From: Paragorgia papillata
Taxonomy: Eukaryota; Cnidaria; Anthozoa; Scleralcyonacea; Coralliidae
NCBI GenBank assembly: GCA_035771165.1
Contig: JAWNZC010000314.1
Location: 1,847,501-1,911,500, forward strand
Reading direction: 5' to 3'
DNA length: 64,000 nt
Part shown: positions 1 through 14,800 of the stretch, in pieces
How the letters are laid out: each line of letters starts with the position of its first letter
How positions within the stretch are numbered: position 1 is the stretch's first letter
The notes under the pieces: model-generated
What the model saw: only the letters and a program-made list of their open reading frames with translations
The model's database searches: none
Told to the model about the DNA's origin: nothing
Position numbers and translations under genes: made by a program

Positions 1-1024
1 TATGTTAAAATTGTAGACAACTTTGATGCAGAATACGAGGTAGAGTGTAAGGATCTGTTTACAAGGAGGTAAGGGTTACCCTGGCACCTGGACTACCCTA
101 GCTCTCACACATTTCTTGGGTATTTTACTTTTTTCCCTGTTTGTCGTGTTTACAAGGACGCTAGGGTAACCCATTGAACTCTAAGTAAACTGGAACGCTT
201 ACTCCATAAGTTAGACCCTATGAACGGATGAAGCCAAAAATCACTTTAAATGTTTTGAGTTTTGAGCTGAAATACTTAACGCTGAACGTTGGGCTGTTTA
301 TGAAACTGAAGCTATTGAAAAATGCTATTTGGTGTAGAAACTTCAAGACTTTAGCTAAAAGGGAAATAATTAAAAAATATAAAAACAACTGCCATTTTGT
401 TTGCCGAACGTTACAAAATGGCAGTTGTTTTTATATATTTTAATTAAACGTTACTATATATATATATATATATACAGTGCTGAGTAACTAGTTACAGTAA
501 CTAGTTACATTTTTAAGTAACTGTAACTATAACTAGTTACTTTTCTGAAGAAGTAACTGTAACTATAACTAGTTACTTTTTGAAGAAGTACCTATAAATA
601 GTTACTTTTCTAAAGAACTGTAACTAGTTACAATATTTGGTTTAAAAATGTGACTATAGTTACTGATTTTCAGTTGAGGATGTCATTCTTTCTTGATAAA
701 AATGGTTTTGATAATAGTAAAGGTACATTATGTACACATTTGACTATTTCTGCTTAGTGACAACTATATTTAGGCATTTAGCTGTAAAAACATAATTATG
801 GTACTGGTATCTAAAAACTAGTAATTTCTTTGTTGATTCTTGTAACACGGACAATGGAATGTAACTTTGTAACTAGTTACAAAATTTTTGAAGTAACTTT
901 GTAACTGTAACTGTAACTGTAACTAGTTACTTTCTTTTCATTGTAACTTTTATCGGTAACTAGTTACTTTTCTAACGATGTAACTGTAACTAGTTACAAA
1001 AATTATGTAACTTTTACAGCACTG

Positions 1025-1056
<32 letters not shown>

Positions 1057-4000
1057 CAGCGGAACCTCTAATTAGCCGACACCGACGGGGAACGTTTCAT
1101 ACGTCCGTTAATTAGAGGTGTCCGCTGGATGGAGGTTGAGGGAATATAGTATCGTGTCGTTTGGGAACTTCACCAAGTGACCTTAACTAATTAACGGTCA
1201 CTTGGTGAAGTTCCCAAGTGACTGTCGCTTGGACCAAGGTGTCCGCTGGATAGAGTGTACGCTAATTAGAGGTTCCACTGTATATGGTTCGTCACTCAGG
1301 CCACGTTCACACTATACCGGATAGGTTTTCGTGCCGGCACAGACTCGACACGAAACGGCAAATAATTATGCCGTACGATACAACCAATCACCACGCTCTA
1401 TTCTATTAATTTACTTCCGAAACGATTTCTAACTCCGTTCACACTGGACCTGGAACGGCACAAAAAGCTATCCGATAAAAGATGTGCCTCTTTCGAGATT
1501 GGAGCGGCGCAGCGACACAGAAATTCCGACACAGAAATTGTGCCGAAACAGGCGTTTTGTGTGTGTACAGAAGGCCTATCCGGTATGGTTTACGTGCCGG
1601 TGTCCCAGTAAATTTGTCCCCCCCAAAATATGTCCCCCCAGGGACACATTTCCTGGGAAATATGTCCCCCTCTTCAGAAATCCCCCCCCCCCCTCAGAAT
1701 GATTATAACTGATATACGTGTAATGTCGACAAATTCTCGGATAGATAAGAAACTCTTTTTTGCTTTCTAAAGAGCGTGTTGTCTCGAGGTTAATAATGAA
1801 GGGCTCCGCGTGAAACGTCAGTATTTCGTTGTCGAAATTCTCGGCAGCTCACCATTTTCTTGCTTTGTTATTAATATAATAGTGTAGTTTGCCGTTTTTT
1901 CAAAAAACGGTATATACGGAAGTATTTATTATGCATGGTAGTCATGATTCGCAAACGCAGTAGACACCTTTTTTCAATGAGCGATGACTGATGACTCTCA
2001 GAAGCGATCCGTATTGGTCATATACTGGTGTAGTAGCTGGGGGATAGGTGCTGCTGTCCGCCTAGGGTGAATTTTCGTCGACAAATAGTAACTTTTAGCT
2101 AACTAAACACTAATTTGCGGGGTAACACTGGCACAGGTAATTAAGATACGTCAGTTTTAAGATACGTCGTTTTTGTAAATAGATATTTAGCTGTTATAAT
2201 TTATCATTCAGAAATATATATTTCTTTACTTTTAAAACGTTTTGTCCACATTACACGTATATCAATTATCCTGTTAGGAATCATTTTGAGGGGGGGGGGG
2301 GGGGGGGGGGGGGGTAGGATTTCCGAAGGGGGGAAGGGGGGCCACATTTCCTAGGAAATGTGTCCCGGGGGGGACATATTTCCTGTGACACCGGCACAAA
2401 AGCTATCCGGTATAGTGTGAACGGGGCCTCAGAGTGGCACCTAATATCATAATAACCAATCATTCTCTGCTTTTAACGTTATATATTTTTCACTTGTAGT
2501 ATATAACAAACGAAGGTACTGTGTTCACGTTCAAGACCAATCTCAACTCACCAAATTACAAACTTATTAATATTGATCTCAATAACTTTCAGATGGTGAG
2601 TATAATCCAAAATATTTTTCTGTTGTATCACTATGAAGCCCCAGTATTCGAAAGCCTAGTGAGATTGCGTGCAAGTCCTGAATTGATATTTTTTTCTCGA
2701 AGGAAAATTGGTCAACATTAATAGAAGAAGATTCAAAAGATGTATTGGAGTGGGCTGATTGTGTAAACGAAAACATTCTTGTTCTTTGTTATCTACATGA
2801 CGTGAAGGTAAAGACGTAAAATATTGTCGTCATAAGATTGTTCTTTTGTTTTTTTCCCTTCTTTTTTTCGTTCGTTCGTTCGTTTGTTCGTTCGTTCGTT
2901 TGTTCGTTCGTTCGTTCGTTCGTTCGTTCGTTCGTTCGTTCGTTCGTTCGTTCGTTCGTTCGTTCGTTCGTTCGTTCGTTCGTTCGTTCGTTCGTTCGTT
3001 CGTTCGTTCGCTCGTTCGTTCGTTCGCTCGTTCGCTCGTTCGCTCGTTCGCTCGTTCGCTCGTTCGCTCGTTCGCTCGTTCGCTCGTTCGCTCGTTCGCT
3101 CGTTCGCTCGTTCGCTCGTTCGCTCGTTCGTTCGTTCTTTTGTTCGTTTGTTTGTTCTTTTGGTTTTTTTTTCTTCATTTGTTTATAGTTAGAGATAACA
3201 TTTAACTCTTTTTCACTGTTGCATTAGAGCTTAAACTTTTGTTTACTTCAGAGCGTTCTCTACCTGCACAATCTGTCAGACGGTTCCCGTATCCGAGAGC
3301 TTCCATTGGAGATTGGAAGTATTGTTGGATTTTCAGGAAAGAAACATCAGACTGAAGTAATGAAGAATATTTATCTTTGCATGGCTTGTGGGCGTACAGA
3401 ATGACTTAATAATTTTTACAACAACGAAAATCAAACGGATAATGCTACGTATGCAAGACGAATAGTTAGAGAAATGAAAGCACATTTTATATACAAACAC
3501 TCCCGTATAGGAAGCAACATAGGACTACGAGTTTGCAACCTCAAGCCTCGTTCACACTATACCGGATAGGTTTTCGTGCCGGCATGAAAAACAGACTCGG
3601 CACGAAACGGCAAACAATTTGCCGTGCGATACAACCAATCAGCACACTCTATTCTATTAATTTATTTCCGAAACGATTTCGAACTCCGTTCACACTGGAG
3701 CTGGAACGGCACAAAATGCTACGTCTTTCGAGATCGGAGCGGCGCAGTGGCGCTCCGACACAGAAATTGTGCCGGAACAAGCGTTTTGTGTGTGAACAGA
3801 AGGCCTATCCGGTATGGTTTTCGTGCTGCATGGCACAAAAGCTATCCGGTATATTGTGAACGGGGCCTTAGCACTCCATCCGAGCCTCAGTAGCTCAATG
3901 GTCAGAGCGTCTAACCATTAGAAAATTGCAGGTTCGATTCCTGCCTGGGGCTCAGAAGCATTTTCTGTGTTTCAGCTTGACGAACGTCCACCAAACGTCT

Positions 4001-6185
4001 GTTACGTTATTACTGCACACTAAGGTCGCACATGTACCACTCTTATAAATAATGTGACTTTTTTCTTTCAGATTTTTTACCAATTTACTGGTTTTTTAAC
4101 GCCTGGAATTATTTATCATTGTAATGTAGCTGTTGAAAATTCAACACCTGAGGTAAAACCAGTTTCTTTTTTTTTCCAACAAGTCTTTTAAAGTTTTGTT
4201 AGTTCTTGCTTTAGTAGTTTTCATGGACAACTATAGTGAATTATTCAAAACGTACAATCAAGTAAAACACTAAAGGTTTTCTTCAACAGAAGGACCAAAA
4301 TTCCATTCGCAGAAAATTCCATATTCTTCCATTGAAATTCCGCTCGACAGAGTGGAAAAGTATAAAATAAGGTGTCCTCTACGCACGCTCTGATTGGCTG
4401 AGCCCCGTGCATTTATAAGAGTATGAAGATCATGAATGACGTAACGTGGTGGGAAAAGCTATCCCACTTTTAATTTGTTTATTTTCTTCATATAAAACAA
4501 ATAAAACATACCGCTCCTGTGCATATGTACTCTTATCAAGATACGTCATTTGACGTGATTTGAACACGAAAGAAGTGTAAAGTGTAAGCTCGGCTATCGC
4601 CTCGTGCCTCTACTCAACTTCTTTCGTGTTCAAATGACGTCAAACGTGCCTTTATAAGAGTACACATGCACGGAGCTTTATGTTTTATTTGTTAAATGTC
4701 ATACACGAGGAGGCGTGTTTCATCAGGATATTCAAATACCGAGACGTTTGTTGAGAACCGAGGCGAAGCCGAGGTTTTTGAACAAACCTCGAGGTGTTTG
4801 GATATCCTGATGAAACACTCCTCCGAGTGTTTGATATAGCATCTCAAACAAATCAGTATGTTAAGAGAAAATCGAGAAAAAAGTTTGCTTAATTTCTTTC
4901 GATATCCAACCAAAGATTAAAATGTAGAAGTCTCAAATGACTGATTTCTTGGCATATTGTTGTTCCCTTTTGACTATACATAGGTGTACCACGAGACTGT
5001 GGTTGAAGGGTTTGATGCATCGTTGTACGAAACAGTTCAAGTTTTCTTTCCAAGTAAAGATGGCACTAAAATACCAATGTTTATTGTACATAGCAAGGTG
5101 AGTATAATAAGACTAGATCAAGTATTGTTATATGTCAACGTCCATTTTTCTAGCTTTCTGATCGAGCGGTCCTAGCGTGGCGGTCCGAAAATCGTGATGT
5201 TTCCCGCGTAACCCATGACAGCGGGTAACATTACATTTATAACGTAACGTAACTGCAGGTACTGTCACAAACTGTTATAGTTAATTTTAGATATTGCAAG
5301 TTGAGATGTTTAGTATTCAAAAGTGGATACTAGATTTCAAGGAGGGATACCAAATTCAGAAACCTGGTATCCACTTGGATACTGCCAAAAATTTAAAATT
5401 TCACACCCTGTATACGCCATGCGGGTATCATAATATAACTTAATCATAATATAACTCTGTTCAGTGTTAGTTAAACTGTCTCTAAATCACTATGAATCAA
5501 AATATGGACTGTTTTCTGTATTACTAGATAATTTTATTGTGATTTACTAAAGTTTATTACCATTTCTATCATTGTTTAATTTAACCTCAACCTCAACCGC
5601 ACTGTTAGGTTATTTCTGAGCGGTACTGTACTTTTAAAATACAGCAAATAAATATAATAAAAAACATTGGTGCTAATATATTTTTAATTTGTACTTTGGA
5701 AACTAGTTTAGATATTGTACATCAACGGAACAATTATGCCAATTTACCTACCAAACATACATATGTTTTGTACATATATTTGTTATATTTGTCATAACAA
5801 ATAATTAAAAAGTATAAATAAACAATTAACATTACACTTGATATATAACAAAACACTTATTTACTGGTACCTCGGGAAAACAGTGTGTTTTGTGGCCTCT
5901 CGACTGCTCGTTGTTTCCCTCGGCTTCGCCTCGGGAAACAACGGCAGTCCACACTTTCCCTCGGCGCCAGTAAATAAGTGTTAATTGTTATATACCAAAG
6001 ACTTTCGTTTGCCAAAGATGAAATCCTATTGGTCAAATCATGGTCACGTGTTGTTCAACAAACTCAATGTTTCTTTCTGCCGAGGGAAACATTGCACTGT
6101 TTCCCTCTGACGTCAACAACGAAGAAGGAAACAGTGCAATGTTTCCCTCTGACGTCAGGGACTTTCACAAACTTCCCAAGGCTGA

Positions 6186-6278
<93 letters not shown>

Positions 6279-8131
6279 CAATTATTGGATGAGACTTTTT
6301 TGAAATCAAGAATTATCAAGGTGTGTTATCCGCCGAAGTCGAAGGCTGAGGCTGATAACGCCGTCTGAGTCCTTGATAATTCTTGATATCAGAAATTGTT
6401 TTATTAAACATTTCAGTTGAAAATATAAAGAGAATCACTCCCTCAGAACAAAAAAATGCATTTTTTCAAAGACAGTTGCTTTTTTCCCGCGCTTTTCGGT
6501 TTGTCAGCTCGTCAGTGGCGTCACGTCAGCACATGCATGATAAGTCCTTTTTCCTACAGATAATACCACCGGAAGCTACAGATAATAGCATTGTGGGCTC
6601 AGAATAAAAAAATTACAGCGGCAAATACAACCAAAAGTGCAGATATCAAGAATTCTTACGAAGTTTCTGACCAATTATAATCAAGGATTCGAAAAAAATG
6701 TATAATAATGATGATGATGACGACGACGACGATGATGATAATAAATCTTTATTTAAATTACGCAGGTCCCATTCAAATATACTCAAAAGCGCATGTGCGG
6801 GTGGTACCGGTGCGGGTGGGAACTCTGCAGAGACTCTGCTCCAGTGATCCCTTCCCCATTGAGGGGGTAAGGGGGAGCAGAGATGGGGGCTCTTTTATTA
6901 AACTGTATATATTTTGCAATGTTACAAAGTTAAAAAGCTGTGTTTTATTGAAAAATCATAAACTCGTCATTTTCAGACAATCCTGGACAAAATTGTTGGG
7001 ACAATTTGCCGATTTTGCCGATTTTCGCATAGTGTCCCAAGCACTTTTGTCCAGGATTGTAGTTCCAAAAAGTAATAAAAATCAGAGTTAATTTAAAAAT
7101 ATTCACAGATATATATTTACAAATTCGGGTAAGCTCTCAGGAATAAACGAGATTTAAAAGTCTTTTAAAACTAGCTAAAACTAGCTCAGCTAAACAGATC
7201 TCTGATGGTAGATCATTCCATAGAGCAGGTACTGCAAATGCAAACGAACGATCGCCGAGGGTGGTTAAAGTCTTGGATTTAGTCGTCGGAGCAATAATTC
7301 TGAATTGGATCTAATGCTATAGCACGATGGAGTCTACTGTAATAACTGTATGTTGATGTCTATGTCCAAATCCATGTCCTTGTCTATGTCCATGTTTATG
7401 TCCTAATCTAAGTTCATGTCCATGTCTATCCGCATGTCCATGCGCATGCGCAAGTCCATGTCCGCGTCCATCATGTCCATGTTGATAATTACGTAAAATG
7501 GCGTAGAATGGCGTCAGTTGGCCAGAAAAAGCCGCCAAATTCCAAAACTACCTTACTTTTAGCTTGACCTTTCTTCTTATTTTATAAAACAAATAAAACA
7601 TACCGCTCCTGTGCGTATGTACTCTTATAAAGGTACGTTTGACGTCATTTGAACACGAAAGAAGTGTAAAGGCTATCGCCTCGTGCCTCTACTCAACTTC
7701 TTTCGTGTTCAAATGACGTCAAGCGTGCCTTTATAAGAGTACATATGCACGGAGCTTTATGTTTTATTTGTTAAATAACAATAACATTTTTTATCAGTTA
7801 TATTGGTAACGCCATAGTCTTGAGCATTTTTTAATGTTTACTTTATCGTTTGTATCACTCTTCCCTTATGTTCCCGTTATTCCTACTTATCCCTTCATCT
7901 CTTGTTCTGGTTTATTTGTTATAGGGAATACATTTGGATGGCTCTCATCCGGTGTACCTCTACGGTTATGGTGGATTCAATATTTCTATTACACCAAGTT
8001 TCAGTGTGTCTAGGCTCATATTCATTGGTCATTTGGGTGGTATCCTGGCTGTACCAAACATACGCGGTGGGGGGTAAGTTAATTTTATTTCATTTGGGCG
8101 CTATGTGTTTAAATACAATTTGATTGGTTGG

Positions 8132-8166
<35 letters not shown>

Positions 8167-8336
8167 CTAGTTGATTGATTGATTAATTGGTTGATTGATT
8201 GTTTGGTTGATTGACTCGTTGGTTGATTGATTGATTGATTGGCTGGTTGATTGCTGGTTGGTTGATTTTTTGTTTGTTTGTTTGTTTGTTTGTTTGTTTG
8301 TTTGTTTGTTTGTTTGTTTGTTTGTTTGTTTGTTTG

Positions 8337-8370
<34 letters not shown>

Positions 8371-8667
8371 GGTTAATTAATTAATTAATTGATTTGATTG
8401 ATCAATCGATGGTTGGTTAGTTGGTTGGTTGTCTGTTTGTTTGTTTGTTTGTTTGTTTGTTTGTTTGTTTGTTTGTTTCATTGATTGATTGATGGATTGA
8501 TTGATTGATTGTTGGTTAGTTAATTAATTAATTAATTGATTTGATTGATCAATCGATTGTTTGTTGGTTGGTTGGTTGACTGTTTGTTTGTTTGTTTGTT
8601 TGTTTGTTTGTTTGATTGATTGATCGTTTGATTGATTGATTGTTTGATTGTTTGGTTGATTGGCTCG

Positions 8668-8719
<52 letters not shown>

Positions 8720-8821
8720 CTGGTTGATTGCTGGTTGGTTGATTTTTTGTTTGTTTGTTTGTTTGTTTGTTTGTTTGTTTGTTTGTTTGTTTGTTTGTTT
8801 GTTTGTTTGTTTGTTTGTTTG

Positions 8822-8859
<38 letters not shown>

Positions 8860-11800
8860 GGTTTCTACTAAAAGTTATTATTATTTTTAGTGAATATGGT
8901 GAATCATGGCATAAAGCTGGCACATTTGCCAACAAACAAAATGTCTTTGATGACTTCCAGTGTGCAGCTGAATACCTCATATCAAACAAATACACAAACT
9001 CTGACCGGTAAGTTCAATAATGGATACACCTTGTTAACAAGTGTCAAATATGTTTAGCTCGCGTGAGTAATTGGGAACACTGTAACAGTTGTTTTTTTGA
9101 GAACCTCTTGAGGCACAGGAGAGAACCAACAACTCTACTCACGTGAAACTAAGGTGGTCACTCATCCGAATACTAACCTCATTCAAGCGGGTTTAACCCC
9201 TTCTCCCCTTGACAAGTAAAATTGTCTGGCGTTAGCCAGAGTAAAATACAATCTCGTTCCCAGGGCCTTTTTGAAATTTGGAGAGCCAGCGGGAAAAGGT
9301 CATGGCATCGGCTGGTGGACTCTGCATTTTCATTGGTGGATTGCTTTTCTTAAACATTTCTCGGGAAACATAATTATGCATAGTTTTGTGCCAGTTATGA
9401 TCAGATAGCTTCAACGGAACCAATGGGTCAGCCATTACAATGAATTTCTCCCACGGGGCTGCATTACTCAGAATGATTTTTCATACTAAACTAAATTGCT
9501 AATTTATTACACCCAGTATTTCTGGGTGCTGTACCAGCCAGGCCCTTTTCCCGCCCTCCCAATTTCCAAAAGACCCTGGGAACGAGATTGAGTAAAATAC
9601 TAAAGTTTACATCGGGCCCAGAAGCAGGGCCGGATTTAGGAATGTGGGGGCCCTGGGCAATCGCTTATGTGGGGGCCCTCCTTAGAGAAATGTATTCATA
9701 CAGTAAATTAATTCGCTTTTATAGTATCGTGGAGTTGTATGACGGTCAGCCATATTGCTTTTTGATTGACACACCACGGGCCCGCGTTACAAGTTGTACT
9801 AATTTCAGTACTTTATGTAAGATGTATTATATATGACTTTGTACGGGAATATATGATAGAATATTCACGCACGCCTATAATTGCTCGGTTTTGCCCCCAT
9901 TTTTTTAAAGTAAATTTCTGCTACAAGTGTACTTGTCTATTTTATCAATTAGTCAGAACCATAATTCAGAAGACAAAAAAAATAATTAATTAAGGTATTT
10001 TGTGGGGGCCCCTTCTGTGTGGGGGCCCTGGGCAAGCGCCCATGTTGCCCACCCTTAAATCCGGCCCTGCCCAGAAGACTGATTAAGTCAGGAAAGAGTT
10101 AACTTCAGCGGTGAGAGCAGCGCGCTAAACGGACGTTTAAAGGGCAATAGCTCTAAAATTAAGTTTGTCTAATTTGAAAGAACTCATAAAATTGTAATAG
10201 AACATCCTTTACAACTTTTTCGTATCTCACTTCGTTTTCAAGATATTTCAATTTGTTTGATATGTAAATGAGATGGTCTCTGACGTCAGGTGTGGGGTAA
10301 AATATTTTCACATGTAGCAAAACCAGTTATATCTCTAAGTTTGTTCAGCGAAATCATTCGAAACTGTGCACATAAAAACTCCTTGCGACACTGAACATTT
10401 CATGTTAGATATGTAAGTGATTTTGCTCTGTATGAAAATATTTTACCCCACTCCTGACGTCAGAGACCATCTCATTTACATATCAAACAAATTGAAATAT
10501 CTTGAAAACGCAGAAAGATACGAAAAAGTTGTAAAGGATCTTCTATTACAATTTTATGAGTTCTTTCAAATTAGACAAACTTAATTTTTAATGCTGCAAT
10601 CCCCTTTAAGGTATTGGCAATAAAAATTACAATTTTACAATTTTTCCGTATCTGTTTTGGTTTTGGAAATATTTCGACCAAACTCAGCGTGCTGTCCGCC
10701 ATCTTGGAATGATTTTCGATATGCAAAATTATGCATGTGACGACATAAGCAGGGTAAAGTGATATTTTTATCTTGCCAACCTTATTGCATTATGAGCTAG
10801 AAACTCGATTTTTTGTTGCGCTATTTCCATTTTAAATTGACCCACAACATTTAAAAAGCCTTACGTGGAAATTTGGGCACCCACGGAGTAGTTTCATCAG
10901 GTTTACCCTGCTTGTGACATCACCAATTTCCTAGTTAATTAGACCCAATATTACAACAAGATGGCGGACGGCACGCTGTCTTTGGTCGAAATATTTCAAA
11001 ACACAAGAAAGATACAGAAAAATTACAAAAGGTCTTCTTATACCATTTGGCGAGTTCTTTCAAATGAGACAAACTTAATTTTTATTGCCAATACCCTTTA
11101 AGTTCAAATGACGTAGAATTACTGCAGTATAGAAACGTTCTGACTACTCCAACCGAGTTAATGAAACATTAATACGTAATTGTTATGTAATTCTTTGTTG
11201 CTTCAAGCATTGCTATTAACGGTGCGTCAAATGGTGGTCTTTTGGTGGGCGCGTGTGTAAATCAACGACCTGATCTGTACAAGTGTGCTGTTGCTGAGGT
11301 GGGGTAAGTCACACGTTCGTTCGCAGGCTTTTGAGAGCGAAGGAAATGTCTGTAAAAGTATTATAGACCCTTTTAATAATGCAGAGTACGTCATTTTCCG
11401 CCATTGACGTCATTTTCAGCGTTGTGAATTCTATTTACTACGGTTCCGGTTTGAGCGTGGACACGCGTAATTTGACGACACACGTTTCACGCGGGAAACT
11501 AACATGTTGCTATGCGGAAACTGCGAAGGTATTAAGGCCAAACGGCATTGTTTCTTCGTGGCAAACGTCGCGTTGTGGGGTTTGTCAGGGTAATGGCCGA
11601 TCGGAAAAGCACTGGAGTTCTTAGCTTCACTTGACGAAGATTTAATTGTGTATAAAGATGCGTTATAAACATGCCCACATTGGCTTTGAAAATTTGGCGC
11701 TCGTTTCAAATTGAAACAATACCGTTTGGCCTTAGTAACGTTACAGTTTCCATAGCAACGTGTTAGTTTCCCGTGTGAAACCAAACGAAATTGGTGTGAA

Positions 11801-14800
11801 ACGTGTGTCGTCAAATTACGCGTGTCCACGCTCAAACCAGAACCGTAGTAATTGAAATAGGACAATAAACGAAATTGGAAAGAAAAACTGAAAAGAAATT
11901 GGCGTCATAGGGTGAAAATTACGTTTTCTATACTTATTAAAAGGGTCTATACAAGCAACCAGTTGCTGCAACTTGGTATAAGACATATTTATGACCTAAA
12001 AAATATATGAGGATGAGAGAGAGAGAGAGGGGGGGGAGTGACTGAAGGAAGGAGGAAGAGAGGAAGCCGGAAGGTAGGGGGGAAGAGAGTGAGAGAGAGC
12101 AGGAGAGAGGAGAAAGAGAGCGGGGGAGAGGGGAGGGGGGGGGGGGGGGGGGGGGGAGGAGAGAGGGGGGAACCACAGGATTTTTTCACCTAATAAACGT
12201 CAACTTGATCTTCTTCAACTTGTTATATGGCTGAATGTCTTTGTATTTTTCTAGTGTGATGGATATGTTAAAGTTTCATAAGTTTACTATAGGACATGCT
12301 TGGTAAGTTCCCACGGGTGCATTGACTAGAATGACTAAAATTAAACTATTACAGTCAGTTTCAGGTTACTTTTGACGGAAACGTTCAGAAGTTCGTTCGG
12401 AGGTTCGTATTGAACTAGGAATTTCATTGGCTACTAGCAACTAAGTAGCCAATCAAATGCCTTGTTCAATACGAATTTGTGAAGTTTGGAACGAACTTCT
12501 TAACATTTCCGTCAAAAGTAACCTGAAACCGACTGTAAGACTATTCAACATACTTGGATAGTACACCAAAAAGATGATGGCCCTTAAACTTTCATGCTTT
12601 CATTCTGTAATTTAGGACAACAGATTTTGGATGTTCGTCTGAGAAAGAACAGTTTGAATGGTTAATTAAGTAGGTTGTTTTTCCCGTTTCTATATTTTGT
12701 CTCGTTTTCCAATCTGTTCATACCCATTACTTCACATTTCTCTTGCTTCAATACAGGTATTCACCACTTCATAACATCAAGATACCTGAAAGTGGTGTCC
12801 AGTATCCTTCAGTTTTATTAATGACTGCTGACCATGATGATCGGGTTGTGCCGTTACATTCACTCAAGTTCATCGCTAGTCTTCAACATGTTTTGGGGAA
12901 ATACGAAAAACAAGTAAGGGCCTAATGGTTTGTTAGTTCTTGCTGTACAAGCTGTCTCTCTCCTCCGCAGAGGTTCTTTCGGAGATCGGCTATGTCGGGG
13001 ATCGTCGGAGATGCGTCGAAATCGTCAGCTGGACATAAGGAGTGCGGGCGGATAGCGAAAGAGAAAGCGAAAAAAGAACCTCTGCCAGATTTCTGTGTCA
13101 ATATGGCAGCATCGGGGGGTTTCAATAACTTTTGGAACTGCGGGTTGTAGAAAACATGTCGAATATAGCAGAAGGTCACACGACCACAGTTAATTGAATG
13201 TGTGGACAAACTAGGAAAGTTCGTTGTTTCAATGTGAGCTACAACGTCGGCCGATATAAGTATGTTATCCTCTGGTTCGTCAGTCTTCGTCTGATATATT
13301 AAACGGCAAAAAACTGAGTATATTTTGTCTTTTTTTACCGTTGGACTAGTTTCGCCCGCACTACTTATGTCCAGCTGACGCCTCCGAGCATCTCCGACGA
13401 TCCCCGAAACCTCCAATCTACGAAATTTAACCTCTGCGGAGGAGAGAGTCAAGCTGTCGTTAGACGTAAGTACTCAGAAACTTCGTATATAAGCTTCAGA
13501 CGGGACTCGGACCCACAACATCTCGAATTCTAGCCAGACGTTCTAACCATTGAGCCAGCAGAACTTAGATGGCAGACCGAGGTTGTTTTATGATATTTGT
13601 ACCTGGGAACGAGTAAAACCGTACGTGTGTGACATATACTTGTCGGGCTGCAATTCGCTTTGTGTCAGTTAATTTCAGCTTCTACTTCTTTCCAGTTGTA
13701 AATAGCTCATAGACTTTTTTATGTACATATAAATATATAGCCCTTATGACCTCGTTTTAAAGTAAAAATTCTTTTGAATTTCACACATGAAAACGAGTTC
13801 ATAAGGGCTAATTTATATGTATATAAAATAATTTTAATTCGGCGGCCATTTTTGATTAAGGTCTATACCGTAAACAATTTCGGTCTATGTTATCTAAGTT
13901 CTAAGATCACTATATATACCAATAAACAAAGTCTATTACATCGATGTACAGGGCCGCCGAGGGGGGGGGGGGGGGGGGGGGGAGGGGGGGCTAGTGGGGG
14001 CAAGTTGCCCCGTGGCCCCCAACCTGAGGAGAACCCCTAAAATTTTTTGAGATTTGAGGTTTTGACGTAAGAAAACATAAGGCCCAGAAAGCGTAAAGAT
14101 CAGTAACACTAACTTCATTTTTAGCCAATCCAGGGGACCAATTGAGAACACGTAGATACGACCATATGACGTGTGACGTCATCAGCCCCCCTCCCCCAAA
14201 TCGACATGTGACATCCTCAGGGGCCCCAAGTGGATAATTTGCCCCGGGCCCTACAATTTCTCTCAGCGGCCCTGTCGATGTACTGTATAGGTTAGCCCTA
14301 CTAAGGGTCGCCCTAGTGCAGGAGTCATCCTTCTACACGCGTAAAAACGCACAACTTGTTCACGGTTGTCAACAGGCGTGAACAATGTTGTGCTGCTCGC
14401 CGTGAACAATGTTGTGCTGCTCGCCGTGAACAAGTTGTCAACAAGTTGTTCACTTATTGTTCGAACAACTTGTTCACGGATAAATCAACAGTCATGAACA
14501 AGTTGTTCCAACAGCACATTTTTATAGCCAACAACGTTGTTCGCACATGAATTGATACAACATGTTGTAACAGCATGACGAAATAACAACGATGAACAAC
14601 AATGTTACAACAATGGTGAACATGGTTGATGTATCAACACGTTCTTCGGTTGTTACAACATGCTTGAACAACGGTTGTTGTTTCATCAAGCTGTAACAAC
14701 TTGTTGAAACAATGACGAACAATGTTGTTCATTTATCAATGTTGTTCACACATGTCAACAAGTTGTTACAGCATTGTTCAGGCAACAATGCTGTAACAAC

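Noticed and set aside
2789..3205. Overlapping 100-130-codon frames (RSFV / NERT repeats)
   Set aside because: They are translations of the TTCG microsatellite, open in several frames on both strands.
3895..3955. Functional tRNA gene
   Set aside because: The acceptor and T arms pair, but the anticodon arm is 3-4 nt short and the sequence continues into a tail shared with other SINE copies.
11431..11865. 144-codon minus-strand frame
   Set aside because: It spans the nested palindrome; no domain.
12922..13452. 176-codon minus-strand frame
   Set aside because: It lies entirely inside a MITE with 9-bp duplication and has no recognisable domain; its ends are the element's TIRs.
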